Shown here: positions 9,426 through 18,696 of the stretch, piece after piece
Numbering within the stretch: the first letter of the stretch is position 1
How the letters are laid out: each line of letters opens with the position of its first letter
Source: VGBV01 sp963813725
GTDB lineage: Bacteria > Actinomycetota > Thermoleophilia > Solirubrobacterales > 70-9
Reading direction: 5' to 3'
Length of the DNA: 64,000 nucleotides
Assembly (NCBI GenBank): GCA_963813725.1
Contig: CAWFAI010000013.1
Span: 1-64,000, forward strand
Notes under the pieces: model-generated
Database searches by the model: none
What the model was told of the DNA's origin: nothing
Seen by the model: only the letters and a program-made list of their open reading frames with translations
Translations under genes and position numbers: made by a program

Positions 9426-11120
9426 ATGGCGACGCGCCCGGGTGAGAAGCCCAAGCTCGATCCGGAGGCCGACGGCGACGGGGCGGCGAAGGACGCGGTG
9501 GAGGAGGACCTGCACCGCTACATCGCGCCCGTGGTCGGGCCCGAGGACGAGCGGGTGATCACCGATTCCGGGATCGAGATCAAGCCGCTGTATGAGGAGG
9601 GCGACGTCGCTCCGGGCCTGGAGGAGCGGCTGGGCGAGCCCGGGCACTACCCGTTCACGCGCGGCATCCACGAGCGCATGTACCGCGACCGCACCTGGAC
9701 GATGCGCCAGTACGCGGGCTTCGCGAGCCCCGAGGACACGAACGAGCGCTACCGCTACCTGACCGAGCACGGCTCGACGGGCCTCTCCATGGCCTTCGAC
9801 CTGCCGACCCAGCTCGGCCGCGACTCCGACGACCCGCTCTGCGCCGGCGAGGTCGGCCGCACCGGGGTCCCCATCGACACGATCGAGGACATGCGGATCT
9901 GCTTCGACCAGATCAGCCTCGCCGAGGTCTCGACCTCGATGACGATCAACGCCCCCGCGGCGATCCTGCTGCTGCTCTACGAGCTGGTCGGCTCCGAGCA
10001 GGGCGTCCCCTCCAAGGAGCTGCGCGGCACGGTCCAGAACGACGTGCTGAAGGAGTACATCTCGCGCGGCAACTACATCTACCCGCCCGAGCCGACGATG
10101 CGGCTGACCACCGACATCTTCGCCTACTGCGACGAGCACGTGCCCAAATGGAACACGATCTCGATCAGCGGGTACCACATCCGCGAGAAGGGCTGCTCTG
10201 CCGTGCAGGAGGTCGCCTTCACCCTCGCCAACGCGATCGCCTACGTCGAGGGAGGCATCGCCGCCGGCCTGGACGTGAATCGCTTCGGCAAGCGCCTGGC
10301 CTTCTTCTTCAACGGCCACAACAACGTCTTCCAGGAGATCGCCAAGTTCCGGGCCGTGCGGCGGATGTGGGCGAAGATCATGAAGGAGCGCTTCGGGGCC
10401 ACCGATGAGAAGGCCCAGATGATCCGCTTCCACACCCAGACCGGCGGGGTGACGCTGCAGGCCCAGCAGCCCGAGGTCAACATCATCCGCGTCGCGCTGC
10501 AGGGCTTCGCGGCCGTCGCCGGAGGCACCCAGAGCCTGCACACGAACGGCTTCGACGAGGCGCTGGCGCTGCCCACCGAGCGCTCGGCGCGGATCGCCCT
10601 GCGAACCCAGCAGGTGCTGGCGCACGAGTCCGGCGTCGCCGACACGGTGGATCCGTTCGCGGGCTCCTACTTCATCGAGTCGCTGACCGACGAGGTCGAG
10701 GAGCGCTCGTGGGAGCTGATGGACAAGGTCGAGCAGCTCGGCGGGTCGGTGAACGCGCTGGAGTTCATGCAGCGCGAGATCGAGGAGTCAGCGGCGAGCT
10801 ACCACGAGCGCTACCGCACCGGCCAGGACGTGATCGTCGGCGTCAACAAGTACGAGACCGACGTGGTGGACGACGTCGACATCCTCAAGGTCGACCCCGA
10901 GTCCGAGAAGCGCCAGCTGAAGCGGCTGGCGGCGTTCAAGGAGGCCCGCGACGACGCCGAGCTGGAGCGGCGGCTGGAGAGCCTGCGCGACGTCGCCCGC
11001 GGCGAGGGCAACCTGCTGCCGCCGATCAAGCACGCCCTCGCGGGCGGAGGCTCGATCGGCGACGTCTGCAACGCGATGCGCGACGTCTTCGGCGAGTACC
11101 GCGGCGGCGCCTTCTTCTAG
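9426..11120 (+). CDS. mcmA1: methylmalonyl-CoA mutase, large (alpha-type) subunit
   Basis: 564 residues forming only the TIM-barrel catalytic part of a B12-dependent acyl-CoA mutase. Seen are the TMRQYAGFASP active-site Tyr region, TVQNDVLKEYISRGNYIYPP, ISISGYHIREKG, FHTQTGGVTLQAQQPE and GGTQSLHTNGFDEALALPTE. The ~130-residue cobalamin-binding domain is absent, as in split mutases, so a separate small subunit must exist outside the window. It links propionyl-CoA carboxylation (carboxylase beta is next) to succinyl-CoA. The -10 TATCCT (9413-9418) lies 7 bases before ATG. A related 2-hydroxyisobutyryl-CoA mutase role cannot be fully excluded. Confidence 0.88.
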   Translation: MATRPGEKPKLDPEADGDGAAKDAVEEDLHRYIAPVVGPEDERVITDSGIEIKPLYEEGDVAPGLEERLGEPGHYPFTRGIHERMYRDRTWTMRQYAGFASPEDTNERYRYLTEHGSTGLSMAFDLPTQLGRDSDDPLCAGEVGRTGVPIDTIEDMRICFDQISLAEVSTSMTINAPAAILLLLYELVGSEQGVPSKELRGTVQNDVLKEYISRGNYIYPPEPTMRLTTDIFAYCDEHVPKWNTISISGYHIREKGCSAVQEVAFTLANAIAYVEGGIAAGLDVNRFGKRLAFFFNGHNNVFQEIAKFRAVRRMWAKIMKERFGATDEKAQMIRFHTQTGGVTLQAQQPEVNIIRVALQGFAAVAGGTQSLHTNGFDEALALPTERSARIALRTQQVLAHESGVADTVDPFAGSYFIESLTDEVEERSWELMDKVEQLGGSVNALEFMQREIEESAASYHERYRTGQDVIVGVNKYETDVVDDVDILKVDPESEKRQLKRLAAFKEARDDAELERRLESLRDVARGEGNLLPPIKHALAGGGSIGDVCNAMRDVFGEYRGGAFF

Positions 11121-11170
11121 CGAACAGCGCGCGGCGGAGCCTCCACGGTCGTCCCTAGACTGCGGCCAGC

Positions 11171-12739
11171 GTGAGGGAGAAGTACCCCGAGACCCACGAC
11201 GAGAAGCTGGCGCAGCTGCGCGAGCTGCGCGAGGCCGCCGTCCACGCCGGCACCGAGGAGGCGGTGGAGAAGCAGCACGCCAAGGGCAAGCTGACCGCCC
11301 GCGAGCGGATCGAGAAGCTGCTGGACCCCGGCTCCTTCGAGGAGCTCGACGCCTTCGTGCGCCACCGCACCCACGAGTTCGAGATGGACAAGCGCCGGCC
11401 CTACGGCGACGCGGTGGTGACCGGCTACGGCACCATCGACGGCCGCACCGTCTTCGTCTTCAGCCAGGACTTCACGGTCTTCGGCGGGTCGCTCGGCGAG
11501 GTCATGGCCGAGAAGATGTGCAAGGTGATGGACCTCGCCGCCGAGGTGGGGGCGCCGGTGATCGGCATCAACGACTCGGGCGGAGCGCGGATCCAGGAGG
11601 GCGTGGTCTCGCTGGGCGCCTACGGGGACGTCTTCGTCCGCAACGTGCAGTGCTCGGGGGTGATCCCCCAGATCAGCCTGATCATGGGCCCCTGCGCCGG
11701 CGGCGCCGTCTACTCGCCGGCCATGACCGACTTCATCTTCATGGTCAAGGAGACCTCGCACATGTTCATCACCGGCCCCGAGGTGATCAAGACGGTCACC
11801 GGCGAGGAGGTGGAGTTCGAGGAGCTGGGCGGCGCCATGAGCCACAACTCCAAGTCCGGAGTCGCCCACTTCGCCGCCGAGGACGAGGAGGCGTGCCTGG
11901 AAGACGCCCGCTACCTGATGAGCTTCCTGCCGCTCAACAACCTGGAGATGCCGCCGCGGGTCGAGCCCGGCGATGACCCCGAGCGCGAGGACCCCGAGCT
12001 CGACACCCTCGTCCCCGACGACCCGCAGAAGCCGTATGACATGCGCGACGTCGTCGCCCGGGTCGTGGACGACGGCGAGTTCTTCGAGGTCCACGAGCAC
12101 TTCGCCCAGAACATCATCTGCGGCTTCAGCCGCCTCGACGGCTATCCCGTCGGCGTCGTCGGCAACCAGCCCAAGCACCTGGCCGGCGTCCTCGACATCG
12201 AGTCCTCGGAGAAGGCGGCGCGCTTCGTCCGCACCTGCGATGCGTTCAACGTGCCGCTGCTGACCTTCACCGACGTGCCCGGGTTCCTGCCCGGCACCTC
12301 GCAGGAATGGGGCGGGATCATCCGCCACGGCGCCAAGCTGCTGTACGCGTTCACCGAGGCGACGGTGCCGAAGCTGACCGTCGTCACCCGCAAGGCCTAC
12401 GGCGGCGCCTATGACGTCATGAACTCAAAGCACATGCTGGCCGACTTCAACTTCGCCTGGCCCACCGCCGAGGTCGCCGTGATGGGCCCCGAGGGCGCCG
12501 TCAACATCATCTACCGCAAGGACATCTCCTCCAGCCCCACTCCCGACGAGCGCCGCGCCAAGCTGATCGACGACTACAAGGCCCACTTCGCCAACCCCTA
12601 CTCGGCGGCCGAGCGCGGCTACCTCGACGACGTGATCGAGCCGCGCCAGACCCGCCCGAAGCTGATCAAGGCGCTGCGGGTGCTGCAGACCAAGCGGGTC
12701 GAGCAGCCCAAGCGCAAGCACGGCAACATCCCGCTATAG
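11171..12739 (+). CDS. pccB: propionyl-CoA carboxylase beta (carboxyltransferase) subunit
   Basis: 522 residues. Transfers CO2 from carboxybiotin to acyl-CoA. Seen are the N-terminal QHAKGKLTARERIEKLLD, the first oxyanion region INDSGGARIQEGV, MGPCAGGAVYSPA, FTDVPGFLPGTSQE and TRKAYGGAYDVMNSK. The Asp in GGAYDVM occupies the position that favours propionyl-CoA in the Streptomyces enzyme. GTG 11171 is preceded by TAGACT (11156-11161). Partners are the biotin-carrying alpha subunit at 24.3 kb and an epsilon-like protein at 13.35 kb. Confidence 0.93.
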   Translation: MREKYPETHDEKLAQLRELREAAVHAGTEEAVEKQHAKGKLTARERIEKLLDPGSFEELDAFVRHRTHEFEMDKRRPYGDAVVTGYGTIDGRTVFVFSQDFTVFGGSLGEVMAEKMCKVMDLAAEVGAPVIGINDSGGARIQEGVVSLGAYGDVFVRNVQCSGVIPQISLIMGPCAGGAVYSPAMTDFIFMVKETSHMFITGPEVIKTVTGEEVEFEELGGAMSHNSKSGVAHFAAEDEEACLEDARYLMSFLPLNNLEMPPRVEPGDDPEREDPELDTLVPDDPQKPYDMRDVVARVVDDGEFFEVHEHFAQNIICGFSRLDGYPVGVVGNQPKHLAGVLDIESSEKAARFVRTCDAFNVPLLTFTDVPGFLPGTSQEWGGIIRHGAKLLYAFTEATVPKLTVVTRKAYGGAYDVMNSKHMLADFNFAWPTAEVAVMGPEGAVNIIYRKDISSSPTPDERRAKLIDDYKAHFANPYSAAERGYLDDVIEPRQTRPKLIKALRVLQTKRVEQPKRKHGNIPL

Positions 12740-12753
12740 CTGGGAGGCGTCAA

Positions 12754-13260
12754 ATGGAACCGAAGGCGACGGTGATCGGGCCGAAGGACGGCGAGTCCGT
12801 CGACCTGACGACCATCGGAGTCCGCTTCATGCTCGACGGCGATCGGACCGGCGGCGGCTTCTCGCTGGTCGAGCACCCCCTGCCGCCGCGCGCGCTCGCC
12901 GCGCCGATGCACCGTCACAAGAACGAGGACGAGTACAGCTACGTGACCAAGGGCCGGGTCGGCGCCAAGCTGGGCGAGGAGGTCGTGTTCGGCGAGGTCG
13001 GAGACCTGATCGTGAAGCCGCGAGGGCAGTGGCACACCTTCTGGAACGCCGGCGATGAGCCCGCGACGTTGCTCGAGATCATCTCGCCGGCGGGGTTCGA
13101 GCAGTACTTCGCGGAGATCAGCGAGGTAGTCAGCGCGGGCCCGCCCCCGGACCCCGAGCGCATGGGCGCCGTGATGGCGAAGTACGAGCTCGAGGTGGAC
13201 AGAGAGAGCGTGGCCGGGCTGGTCCAGCAATACGGCGTGCGGTTCCCCGGCTTCGACTAG
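12754..13260 (+). CDS. cupin-domain protein
   Basis: 168 residues. One double-stranded beta-helix with metal-ligand motif 1 (MHRHKNEDEYSYVTKG: two His and Glu) and motif 2 (GDLIVKPRGQWHTFWN: His). A small metal-binding enzyme or sensor of unknown substrate. GGGAGG ends 8 bases before ATG 12754, only 14 bases after pccB, suggesting co-transcription. Confidence 0.8.
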   Translation: MEPKATVIGPKDGESVDLTTIGVRFMLDGDRTGGGFSLVEHPLPPRALAAPMHRHKNEDEYSYVTKGRVGAKLGEEVVFGEVGDLIVKPRGQWHTFWNAGDEPATLLEIISPAGFEQYFAEISEVVSAGPPPDPERMGAVMAKYELEVDRESVAGLVQQYGVRFPGFD

Positions 13261-13352
13261 CCGACGCGCCAAGCCAAGGTCCCAAACTCAGAACTGGGTA
13301 CTTCCACCCCCGTGTCACGGGAATCGACGGCTCGCCCGGGTAGCCTTCGCCC

Positions 13353-13595
13353 ATGCCTGGCCGCAACGGCAAGCAGAGCCCCCCGAGACCGCGGATCGAG
13401 ATCCGGGCCGCTCCGAGCGCCACGCCCGAGGAGGCCGCCGCGATCGCGGTGGCGCTGGAGCAGTTCCTGGCCGAGACCGCGCCGGCTCCCGGAACGGCCC
13501 GGGCCCAGAACCCCTGGCAGCGGGCCGCGCTGGCAGAGGGAATCGCCTCGCGGCGGATCGAGCCGAGCGGCTGGGGCCCAGCGGTCGGCCGCTGA
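13353..13595 (+). CDS. acyl-CoA carboxylase epsilon-like subunit
   Basis: 80 residues: a basic, Pro-rich leader, then a short strand and helix (PRIEIRAAPSATPEEAAAIA) and a C-terminal Trp segment (NPWQRAALAEGI). This matches the layout of actinobacterial AccE/PccE proteins, which stabilise the carboxyltransferase. The location two genes after pccB supports it. -10 TAGCCT (13341-13346) is 6 bases before ATG, so it probably makes its own leaderless mRNA. The family is very divergent, so the call is moderate. Confidence 0.6.
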   Translation: MPGRNGKQSPPRPRIEIRAAPSATPEEAAAIAVALEQFLAETAPAPGTARAQNPWQRAALAEGIASRRIEPSGWGPAVGR

Positions 13596-13704
13596 GCGAA
13601 CCCGGCTCGGAAAAGCCGCTTCGAGCGAATTTCGCTTGCCCTCGGCGTCCAGTCGAATAGAACACAGCCCGCAGCCTTCGATCCAGTCAAGAAGAGGAGG
13701 TCCA

Positions 13705-13914
13705 GTGGCCGTAGTCAAGATCATCGAGCTGGTCGGCAGCTCCAAGAAATCGTCGGACGACGCCGCACAGCAGGCCCTGAAGCAGGCCCAGAGCTCGTTG
13801 CGGAACATCCGCGCAATCGATGTGGTCTCGACGGGCCTGCGGGGCGACAACCTCGACGAGTGGCGCGCCCACGTGCGCGTCGCCTTCCTGATCGAGGGCA
13901 CCGACGTCGACTGA
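13705..13914 (+). CDS. dodecin flavin-binding protein
   Basis: 69 residues. KIIELVGSSKKSSDDAAQQA, then DEWRAHVRVAFLIEG, is the dodecin fold, including the Trp that stacks on the flavin. Dodecins form 12-mers that store or buffer FMN/riboflavin. The GTG start at 13705 follows GAGGAGG (13694-13700). A strong terminator lies 49 bases after the stop. Confidence 0.88.
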   Translation: MAVVKIIELVGSSKKSSDDAAQQALKQAQSSLRNIRAIDVVSTGLRGDNLDEWRAHVRVAFLIEGTDVD

Positions 13915-13962
13915 GCTCGAGGGAGGAGATGCGGGCGCCCGGCGACAGCGCCCGCGCTTCAC

Positions 13963-13995
13963 GGGGCGGCGGAGCGATCCGCCGCCCCTCGTTTT
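13963..13995 (+). terminator. intrinsic terminator after dodecin
   Basis: GGGGCGGCGGA, loop gcga, TCCGCCGCCCC is a perfect 11-bp stem followed by TCGTTTT. It ends the dodecin transcript and stands 10 bases before the stop of the converging cyclodeaminase-family gene. Confidence 0.85.
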
Positions 13996-14004
13996 GTGAA
14001 GCCC

Positions 14005-14964
14005 TCAGAGAGGGGCCGACGGCGCCTGCACGTCGCCAGCCTTCCAGGCCTCATAGACCGCCTGGGCGATGGCGAGGTCCTGGATCGCCAGCCCGGTGGA
14101 GTCGAACAGGGTCACCTCCCTGGGTGATCCGCGGCCATCGGCCGCGCCCAACAGCACGTCGCCGATCTGGGTGACGTCGTCGCGGCGGACCGCGCCGGCC
14201 TCGACCGCGTGCGCCAGCTCGCCGCCGGCGCTGGCCTGCGCCCACTCGTCGCAGAACAGCTGGCAGGAAGCGATCGCAGACAACTCCACCTCGGCCTTGC
14301 CGTGGGCATCGGCGCCGAGCGCGGCGATGTGCTGGCCGGGGCGCAGGTCATCGGTCGCGATCACCGGCGAGTCGCCGGGTGTGACGGCGACGACGACGTC
14401 CTGGCTCGCGGCGCGCTTGCGGTCGCCGACCTCCCACCCCAGCTCGGCGGCGAGCGCCTCTGCGGCCTCGGCGCGCGGGTCCGCGCAGACGCCCGGGCCG
14501 TAGCCGGCGGCGGCGAGGCAGCGTGCGGCCCAGGCCCCATTGACGCCGCAGCCGATCAGCCCGACGGTGCTCGCGTCCTCCCGCGCCAGGACCTGCGCCG
14601 AGACGGCGGCCGCGCCACCGGTCCGCAGCGAGGTGACCGATGCGCACTCGATCACCGCCAGCTCCTGGCCGGTCTCGGCGTCAGAGAGGACGACGACGCC
14701 GCGGACGACGGGCAGGCCGCGCCCCGTGTTGCCGGGAAAGGAGGTGACCCACTTCAGCAGCGCCAGGCCGTCGCCGCGGGCCGGCATCGCGCGGAAGTCG
14801 CCGAACGGGGGGCTGTCGAGGTAGACCTTCGCCGGCATCGTCCACTCCCCGCGCGCGTACTGCTCGAAGGCGTGGCGGGTGCGCGCCACCGCCGTCGCGG
14901 GGTCGATCGCCGCCAGCACGGCCTCGCCGGAGATCACAGGAATCTCGCTCACGCCCGCATTCAT
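14005..14964 (-). CDS. ornithine cyclodeaminase / mu-crystallin family protein
   Basis: 319 residues, NAD(P)-binding. MPAKVYLDSPPFGDFRAMPA and LLKWVTSFPGN form the substrate part with the conserved Lys. LIGCGVNGAWAARCLAAAGY is the Rossmann nucleotide site, and FDSTGLAIQDLAIA is the family C-terminal motif. Members act as ornithine cyclodeaminase, alanine dehydrogenase or ketimine reductase, and the sequence alone does not decide. Transcribed toward the dodecin terminator. Confidence 0.82.
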   Translation of the reverse strand: MNAGVSEIPVISGEAVLAAIDPATAVARTRHAFEQYARGEWTMPAKVYLDSPPFGDFRAMPARGDGLALLKWVTSFPGNTGRGLPVVRGVVVLSDAETGQELAVIECASVTSLRTGGAAAVSAQVLAREDASTVGLIGCGVNGAWAARCLAAAGYGPGVCADPRAEAAEALAAELGWEVGDRKRAASQDVVVAVTPGDSPVIATDDLRPGQHIAALGADAHGKAEVELSAIASCQLFCDEWAQASAGGELAHAVEAGAVRRDDVTQIGDVLLGAADGRGSPREVTLFDSTGLAIQDLAIAQAVYEAWKAGDVQAPSAPL

Positions 14965-15086
14965 AGTCGAATTCGGGCACCGCGCTCAGGCGCTCATTGG
15001 GTGCGCGCGGAGGGATGCCAAGGCGGATGCGCGACCGAGGATCGCAGCGCCGGTCTGGATCGGTCGAGTCCGGCGCCCTCCGCGCC

Positions 15087-15175
15087 TACACTTGGTGGAC
15101 TCGGTCGCGCGCGGGGCGCCTGGCGTCCCGTTTCACCCTGAACGGCCCGCTCAACGCAGCGGGCCGTTCGTGTTG
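15087..15175 (+). ncRNA. candidate small RNA with promoter and terminator
   Basis: TACACT (15087-15092) fits the -10 pattern used across this window. It would start RNA near 15099. Two hairpins follow: GGGGCG (15113-15118) with CGTCCC (15124-15129), and GAACGGCCCGCT (15140-15151) with AGCGGGCCGTTC (15158-15169), a 12-bp stem followed by GTGTT. The next gene's promoter (15207-15212) lies downstream, so this RNA would be an independent ~75-nt transcript. There is no coding frame inside. Confidence 0.45.
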
Positions 15176-15218
15176 ACGGGCGGACGTTCGGCCACGCAGG
15201 CACCGGTAGATTCCGTCC

Positions 15219-16757
15219 ATGGCCGTGGGCTCCAGCAACGGTCGCCGAAACGCAGAGGGCCGGCCGATCTCGGTGGGAATCGTCGGCGGCGGCTTCGGCG
15301 GGCTCGGGATGGCCGCGCGCCTGCGCCTGGCCGGGATCGACGACTTCACGATCTTCGAGCGGGGAGAGACGGTGGGCGGCGTCTGGCGCGCCAACACCTA
15401 TCCGGGCGCGGCCTGCGACGTTCCCTCCCACCTGTACTCCTTCTCGTTCGCGCCGGGCCACAACTGGTCGAGCCGCTTCGCGCCGCAGGCCGAGATCGTG
15501 GACTACATGGAGCAGATCGTCGAGGACTTCGACCTGCGCTCCCAGCTGCGGCTGGGCACAGGGGCGGAGTCCGCGAGCTTCGACGAGGCGAGTGGGCGCT
15601 GGACGCTGGTCACGACCGACGGCGACGAGCACGCCTTCGACGTGCTCGTCACCGCCTGCGGCCAGCTCACCAACCCCGCCATCCCGACGATCCCCGGGCG
15701 CGAGGAGTTCGGCGGCCGCGCCTTTCACTCGGCCGAATGGGACCACCAACACGACCTGAGCGGTCAGGACGTCGCCGTGATCGGCACCGGCGCCAGCGCG
15801 ATCCAGTTCGTCCCCCAGATCGCGCCGCAGGTGAGGAGCCTGGCGGTCTACCAGCGCTCGGCGCCGTGGATCGTGCCGAAGAACGAGCGCACCTACGCCG
15901 CCTGGGAGCGCGAGCTGTTCAGGCGCTTCCCTCCGCGGGTCGCCGCCGCCAGGTTCGCCAACTGGGCCTTCTTCGAGATCGGGACCTACGCCTTCACCGG
16001 AACCAGGTGGCTCGCGCGCGCGCTCGAGGCCTACTCCGACCGCTCGCGCGTCGCCGCGCTGAGCGACCCGGACCTGATCGCCAAGACCAAGCCCGACTAC
16101 GTGCTGGGCTGCAAGCGGGTTCTGATCACATCCGAGTGGTTCCAGACGCTCGAGCGCGAGAACGTAGAGCTGATCACCGGCCGGGTGCAGCGCATCACCG
16201 AGGGCGGCGTGGTCGCCGAGGACGGCACCGAGCGGCCGGCCGACACGATCATCTGGGGCACCGGCTTCCAGAGCCACGACTTCGTGGCGCCGATGCGGAT
16301 CGAGGGGATCGGCGGTCGCGAGCTGAATGATGTCTGGGCCGAGCGGCCCGAGGCCTACCTCGGCACCACCGTCTCGGGGTTCCCGAACATGTTCGTGATG
16401 TACGGACCGAACACCAACCACGGCTCGGGATCGGTCCCCTACACGCTCGAGTGCCAGTTCAACTACGCGATCGACGGCATCCGCAAGCTTCGCGACCGCG
16501 ATCTGAGCTGGATCGACCTGAAGCCCGAGGTGCAGGCGCGCTGGCGCGAGGAGCTGGAGCGCCGCTCGCAGAGGACCCAGTGGGTGACCGGGGGCGCCAC
16601 CAACTGGTACGTGAACGAGCAGGGCATCAACACGAACAACTGGCCCGGGCCCTGGCTGGAGTTCCACCGGCGCACGCGCGCGCTCAACCCCGGCGAATAC
16701 CGCGCCGCCCGGCGCGAGCAGGCGCAGAGCGGCCTGGTGGCCGCACAAACACCCTAA
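15219..16757 (+). CDS. flavin-containing (Baeyer-Villiger-type) monooxygenase
   Basis: 512 residues. The FAD Rossmann motif GIVGGGFGGLGMA, the region ETVGGVWRANTYPGAACDVP typical of BVMO/FMO proteins, the fingerprint FGGRAFHSAEWD, and the NADPH motif VIGTGASAIQ. The C-terminal part has FVMYGPNTNHGSGS. It inserts oxygen into ketones or heteroatom substrates; the substrate is unknown. TAGATT (15207-15212) is 6 bases before ATG 15219. Its neighbour is the sulfite reductase gene, starting 31 bases after the stop with its own promoter. Confidence 0.88.
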   Translation: MAVGSSNGRRNAEGRPISVGIVGGGFGGLGMAARLRLAGIDDFTIFERGETVGGVWRANTYPGAACDVPSHLYSFSFAPGHNWSSRFAPQAEIVDYMEQIVEDFDLRSQLRLGTGAESASFDEASGRWTLVTTDGDEHAFDVLVTACGQLTNPAIPTIPGREEFGGRAFHSAEWDHQHDLSGQDVAVIGTGASAIQFVPQIAPQVRSLAVYQRSAPWIVPKNERTYAAWERELFRRFPPRVAAARFANWAFFEIGTYAFTGTRWLARALEAYSDRSRVAALSDPDLIAKTKPDYVLGCKRVLITSEWFQTLERENVELITGRVQRITEGGVVAEDGTERPADTIIWGTGFQSHDFVAPMRIEGIGGRELNDVWAERPEAYLGTTVSGFPNMFVMYGPNTNHGSGSVPYTLECQFNYAIDGIRKLRDRDLSWIDLKPEVQARWREELERRSQRTQWVTGGATNWYVNEQGINTNNWPGPWLEFHRRTRALNPGEYRAARREQAQSGLVAAQTP

Positions 16758-16788
16758 ATTCGATCCGGTTTATGGTAGATTCCCCGTG

Positions 16789-18687
16789 ATGGAGCCCGTC
16801 TCCACCCCTAGGAAGCCGCCCGCGAAGGCGAAGGCGGATCCATCCGAGCTCGACCAGGACCTCGCCAAGAAGCAGCACGGCAAGGGCAAGCGCGGCTCGC
16901 TCGAGAACCCTGAGGTCTACGAGAACGTCCCGGGCCATGTGATCCCGATCCTCGAGCGCGAGTTCGACGACTTCGACACCGAGGCCGCAAGCTTCCTGCG
17001 CGGCGAGCAGGCCGAGGAGCAGTTCATCGGCTTCCGGCTGAAGCAGGGCGTCTACGGCCAGCGGCAGCCCGACGTGCAGATGGTCCGCGTCAAGCTCCCG
17101 TTCGGCGGCGTCACCCCCGAGCAGATGGAGATGTTCGGCGAGGTGGTCGAGCGCTACGCGCCGCTCGGCAAGGGCCACATCACCACTCGCCAGAACATCC
17201 AGATCCACCACATCCCCCTGGCCGAGATGACCGAGGTGATTCGCAAGATCAGCGAATCGGGCCTGTCCAGCCGCGAGGGGTGCGGCAACACGATGCGCAA
17301 CGTCACCGGCGACCCCTGGGCCGGCGTCAGCGAGGGCGAGCCCTTCGACGTCACCCCCTACGCCGGCGCCTACGTGCGCTACTTCGTCCGCCACCCGGTT
17401 ACGCAGTTGATGCCGCGCAAGGTGAAGACCGCCTTCACCGCTACCCCCGAGGACCGCGCCATCACCGGGATCCACGACATGGGCTTCATCCCCAAGGTCA
17501 AGCAGATCGACGGCAAGGAGGTCCGTGGCGTCGAGGTCAGGGTCGGCGGCGGCACCTCGATCATGCCGCGCGTCGCCCCCACGCTGTACGAGTTCGTCGA
17601 GCTCGACAACGGCGACTACCTGAAGGTGACCGAGGCGGCGATGCGCATCTTCGACCGCCAGAACTGGCTGCGCGCCAATCGCATGCGGGCGCGGATCAAG
17701 GTGCTGGTCGACAAGATCGGCATCGACGCCTTCCGGGAGATGGTCGAGGAGGAGCTGAGGGGCGACTGGGTCGCCGAGCGCGACTTCTCGATCGACCACA
17801 TGCTCTTCGAGGACGACGAGCAGGCCAACGCGCCGGCCGCGCCGTCCAACCCGTCCTCGCCCAACGGCGACCGCTCCGAGTTCGATCGCTTCGTTGAGGC
17901 GAACGTGGCCCCGCAGCGCCAAGAGGGCTTCTCGACCGTCCAGGTCCGCGTCATCCGCGGCGACCTGACGCCCGAGCAGTTCCGCGGGCTGGCCCAGATC
18001 ATGCGCGAGTTCAGCGGCGGCTACGCGCGCACCACCGTGCACCAGAACCTGCTGCTGCGCTGGGTTCGCGACGAGGCGGTCCATGACGTCTATACGCGCC
18101 TCGGCGAGCTGGGCCTGAACACCGCCGGCGCCGACGAGATCAACGACGTCGTCAGCTGCCCCGGCACCGACTCCTGCAAGCTCGGCATCACCAGCTCGAT
18201 GGGGCTGAATCGCGCGATCGAGCAGCGGATCGAGGAGATGGCGATCACCGACCCGCTCACGCGGGGAATCCACATCAAGATGAGCGGCTGCCCCAACGGC
18301 TGCAGCCAGCACCACATCGCCAACATCGGCTTCTACGGCGCCTCGATCAAGGTCGGCGACAAGACGATCCCGGCCTACATCGCCCACATCGGCGGCAACT
18401 ACGAGGGCGGCGAGGTCCTCTTCGGCCACCGGCTGAAGGCACGGCTGCCCGCGAAGCGTATCCCCGAGGCCGTCGAGCGCTGGCTGCGCTACTACGAGTC
18501 CGACCGCACCGAGGGCGAGCCCTTCAACGACTTCGTCGAGCGCGTCGGCACCGCCAGCTTCGAGGAGCTGGTCAGCGAGCTGAAGCTGCCGGTCGAATTC
18601 AACGCCGACAACCTGACCCACTTCATCGACTGGAGCCGCTCGGAGCCCTACAGGGTCGAGCGCGGCGAGGGAGAGTGCGCGGTCTAG
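16789..18687 (+). CDS. sir: assimilatory sulfite reductase (ferredoxin type)
   Basis: 632 residues. A siroheme/[4Fe-4S] enzyme reducing sulfite to sulfide with six electrons. Two nitrite/sulfite reductase half-domain repeats are visible, with cluster ligands CPGTDSCKLGI and SGCPNGCSQHH (Cys-x5-Cys and Cys-x3-Cys). Nitrite reductase is the alternative, but the following APS reductase, ATP sulfurylase and APS kinase genes settle the role. TAGATT at 16776-16781 is 7 bases before ATG 16789, which I prefer over the adjoining GTG 16786. The Cys in REGCGN may correspond to the crosslinked Cys of mycobacterial NirA. Confidence 0.9.
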   Translation: MEPVSTPRKPPAKAKADPSELDQDLAKKQHGKGKRGSLENPEVYENVPGHVIPILEREFDDFDTEAASFLRGEQAEEQFIGFRLKQGVYGQRQPDVQMVRVKLPFGGVTPEQMEMFGEVVERYAPLGKGHITTRQNIQIHHIPLAEMTEVIRKISESGLSSREGCGNTMRNVTGDPWAGVSEGEPFDVTPYAGAYVRYFVRHPVTQLMPRKVKTAFTATPEDRAITGIHDMGFIPKVKQIDGKEVRGVEVRVGGGTSIMPRVAPTLYEFVELDNGDYLKVTEAAMRIFDRQNWLRANRMRARIKVLVDKIGIDAFREMVEEELRGDWVAERDFSIDHMLFEDDEQANAPAAPSNPSSPNGDRSEFDRFVEANVAPQRQEGFSTVQVRVIRGDLTPEQFRGLAQIMREFSGGYARTTVHQNLLLRWVRDEAVHDVYTRLGELGLNTAGADEINDVVSCPGTDSCKLGITSSMGLNRAIEQRIEEMAITDPLTRGIHIKMSGCPNGCSQHHIANIGFYGASIKVGDKTIPAYIAHIGGNYEGGEVLFGHRLKARLPAKRIPEAVERWLRYYESDRTEGEPFNDFVERVGTASFEELVSELKLPVEFNADNLTHFIDWSRSEPYRVERGEGECAV

Positions 18688-18696
18688 CGCCCGACT

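Noticed and set aside
14994..16748. Minus-strand ORF opposite the flavin monooxygenase
   Set aside because: Same antisense effect of high GC third positions; the plus strand has full FAD and NADPH motifs.
16684..18621. Long minus-strand ORF of 645 codons opposite sulfite reductase
   Set aside because: It is a GC-driven mirror of the sulfite reductase gene: no motif, Val/Ala/Leu/Asp-rich composition. The plus strand has cluster cysteines and a promoter.
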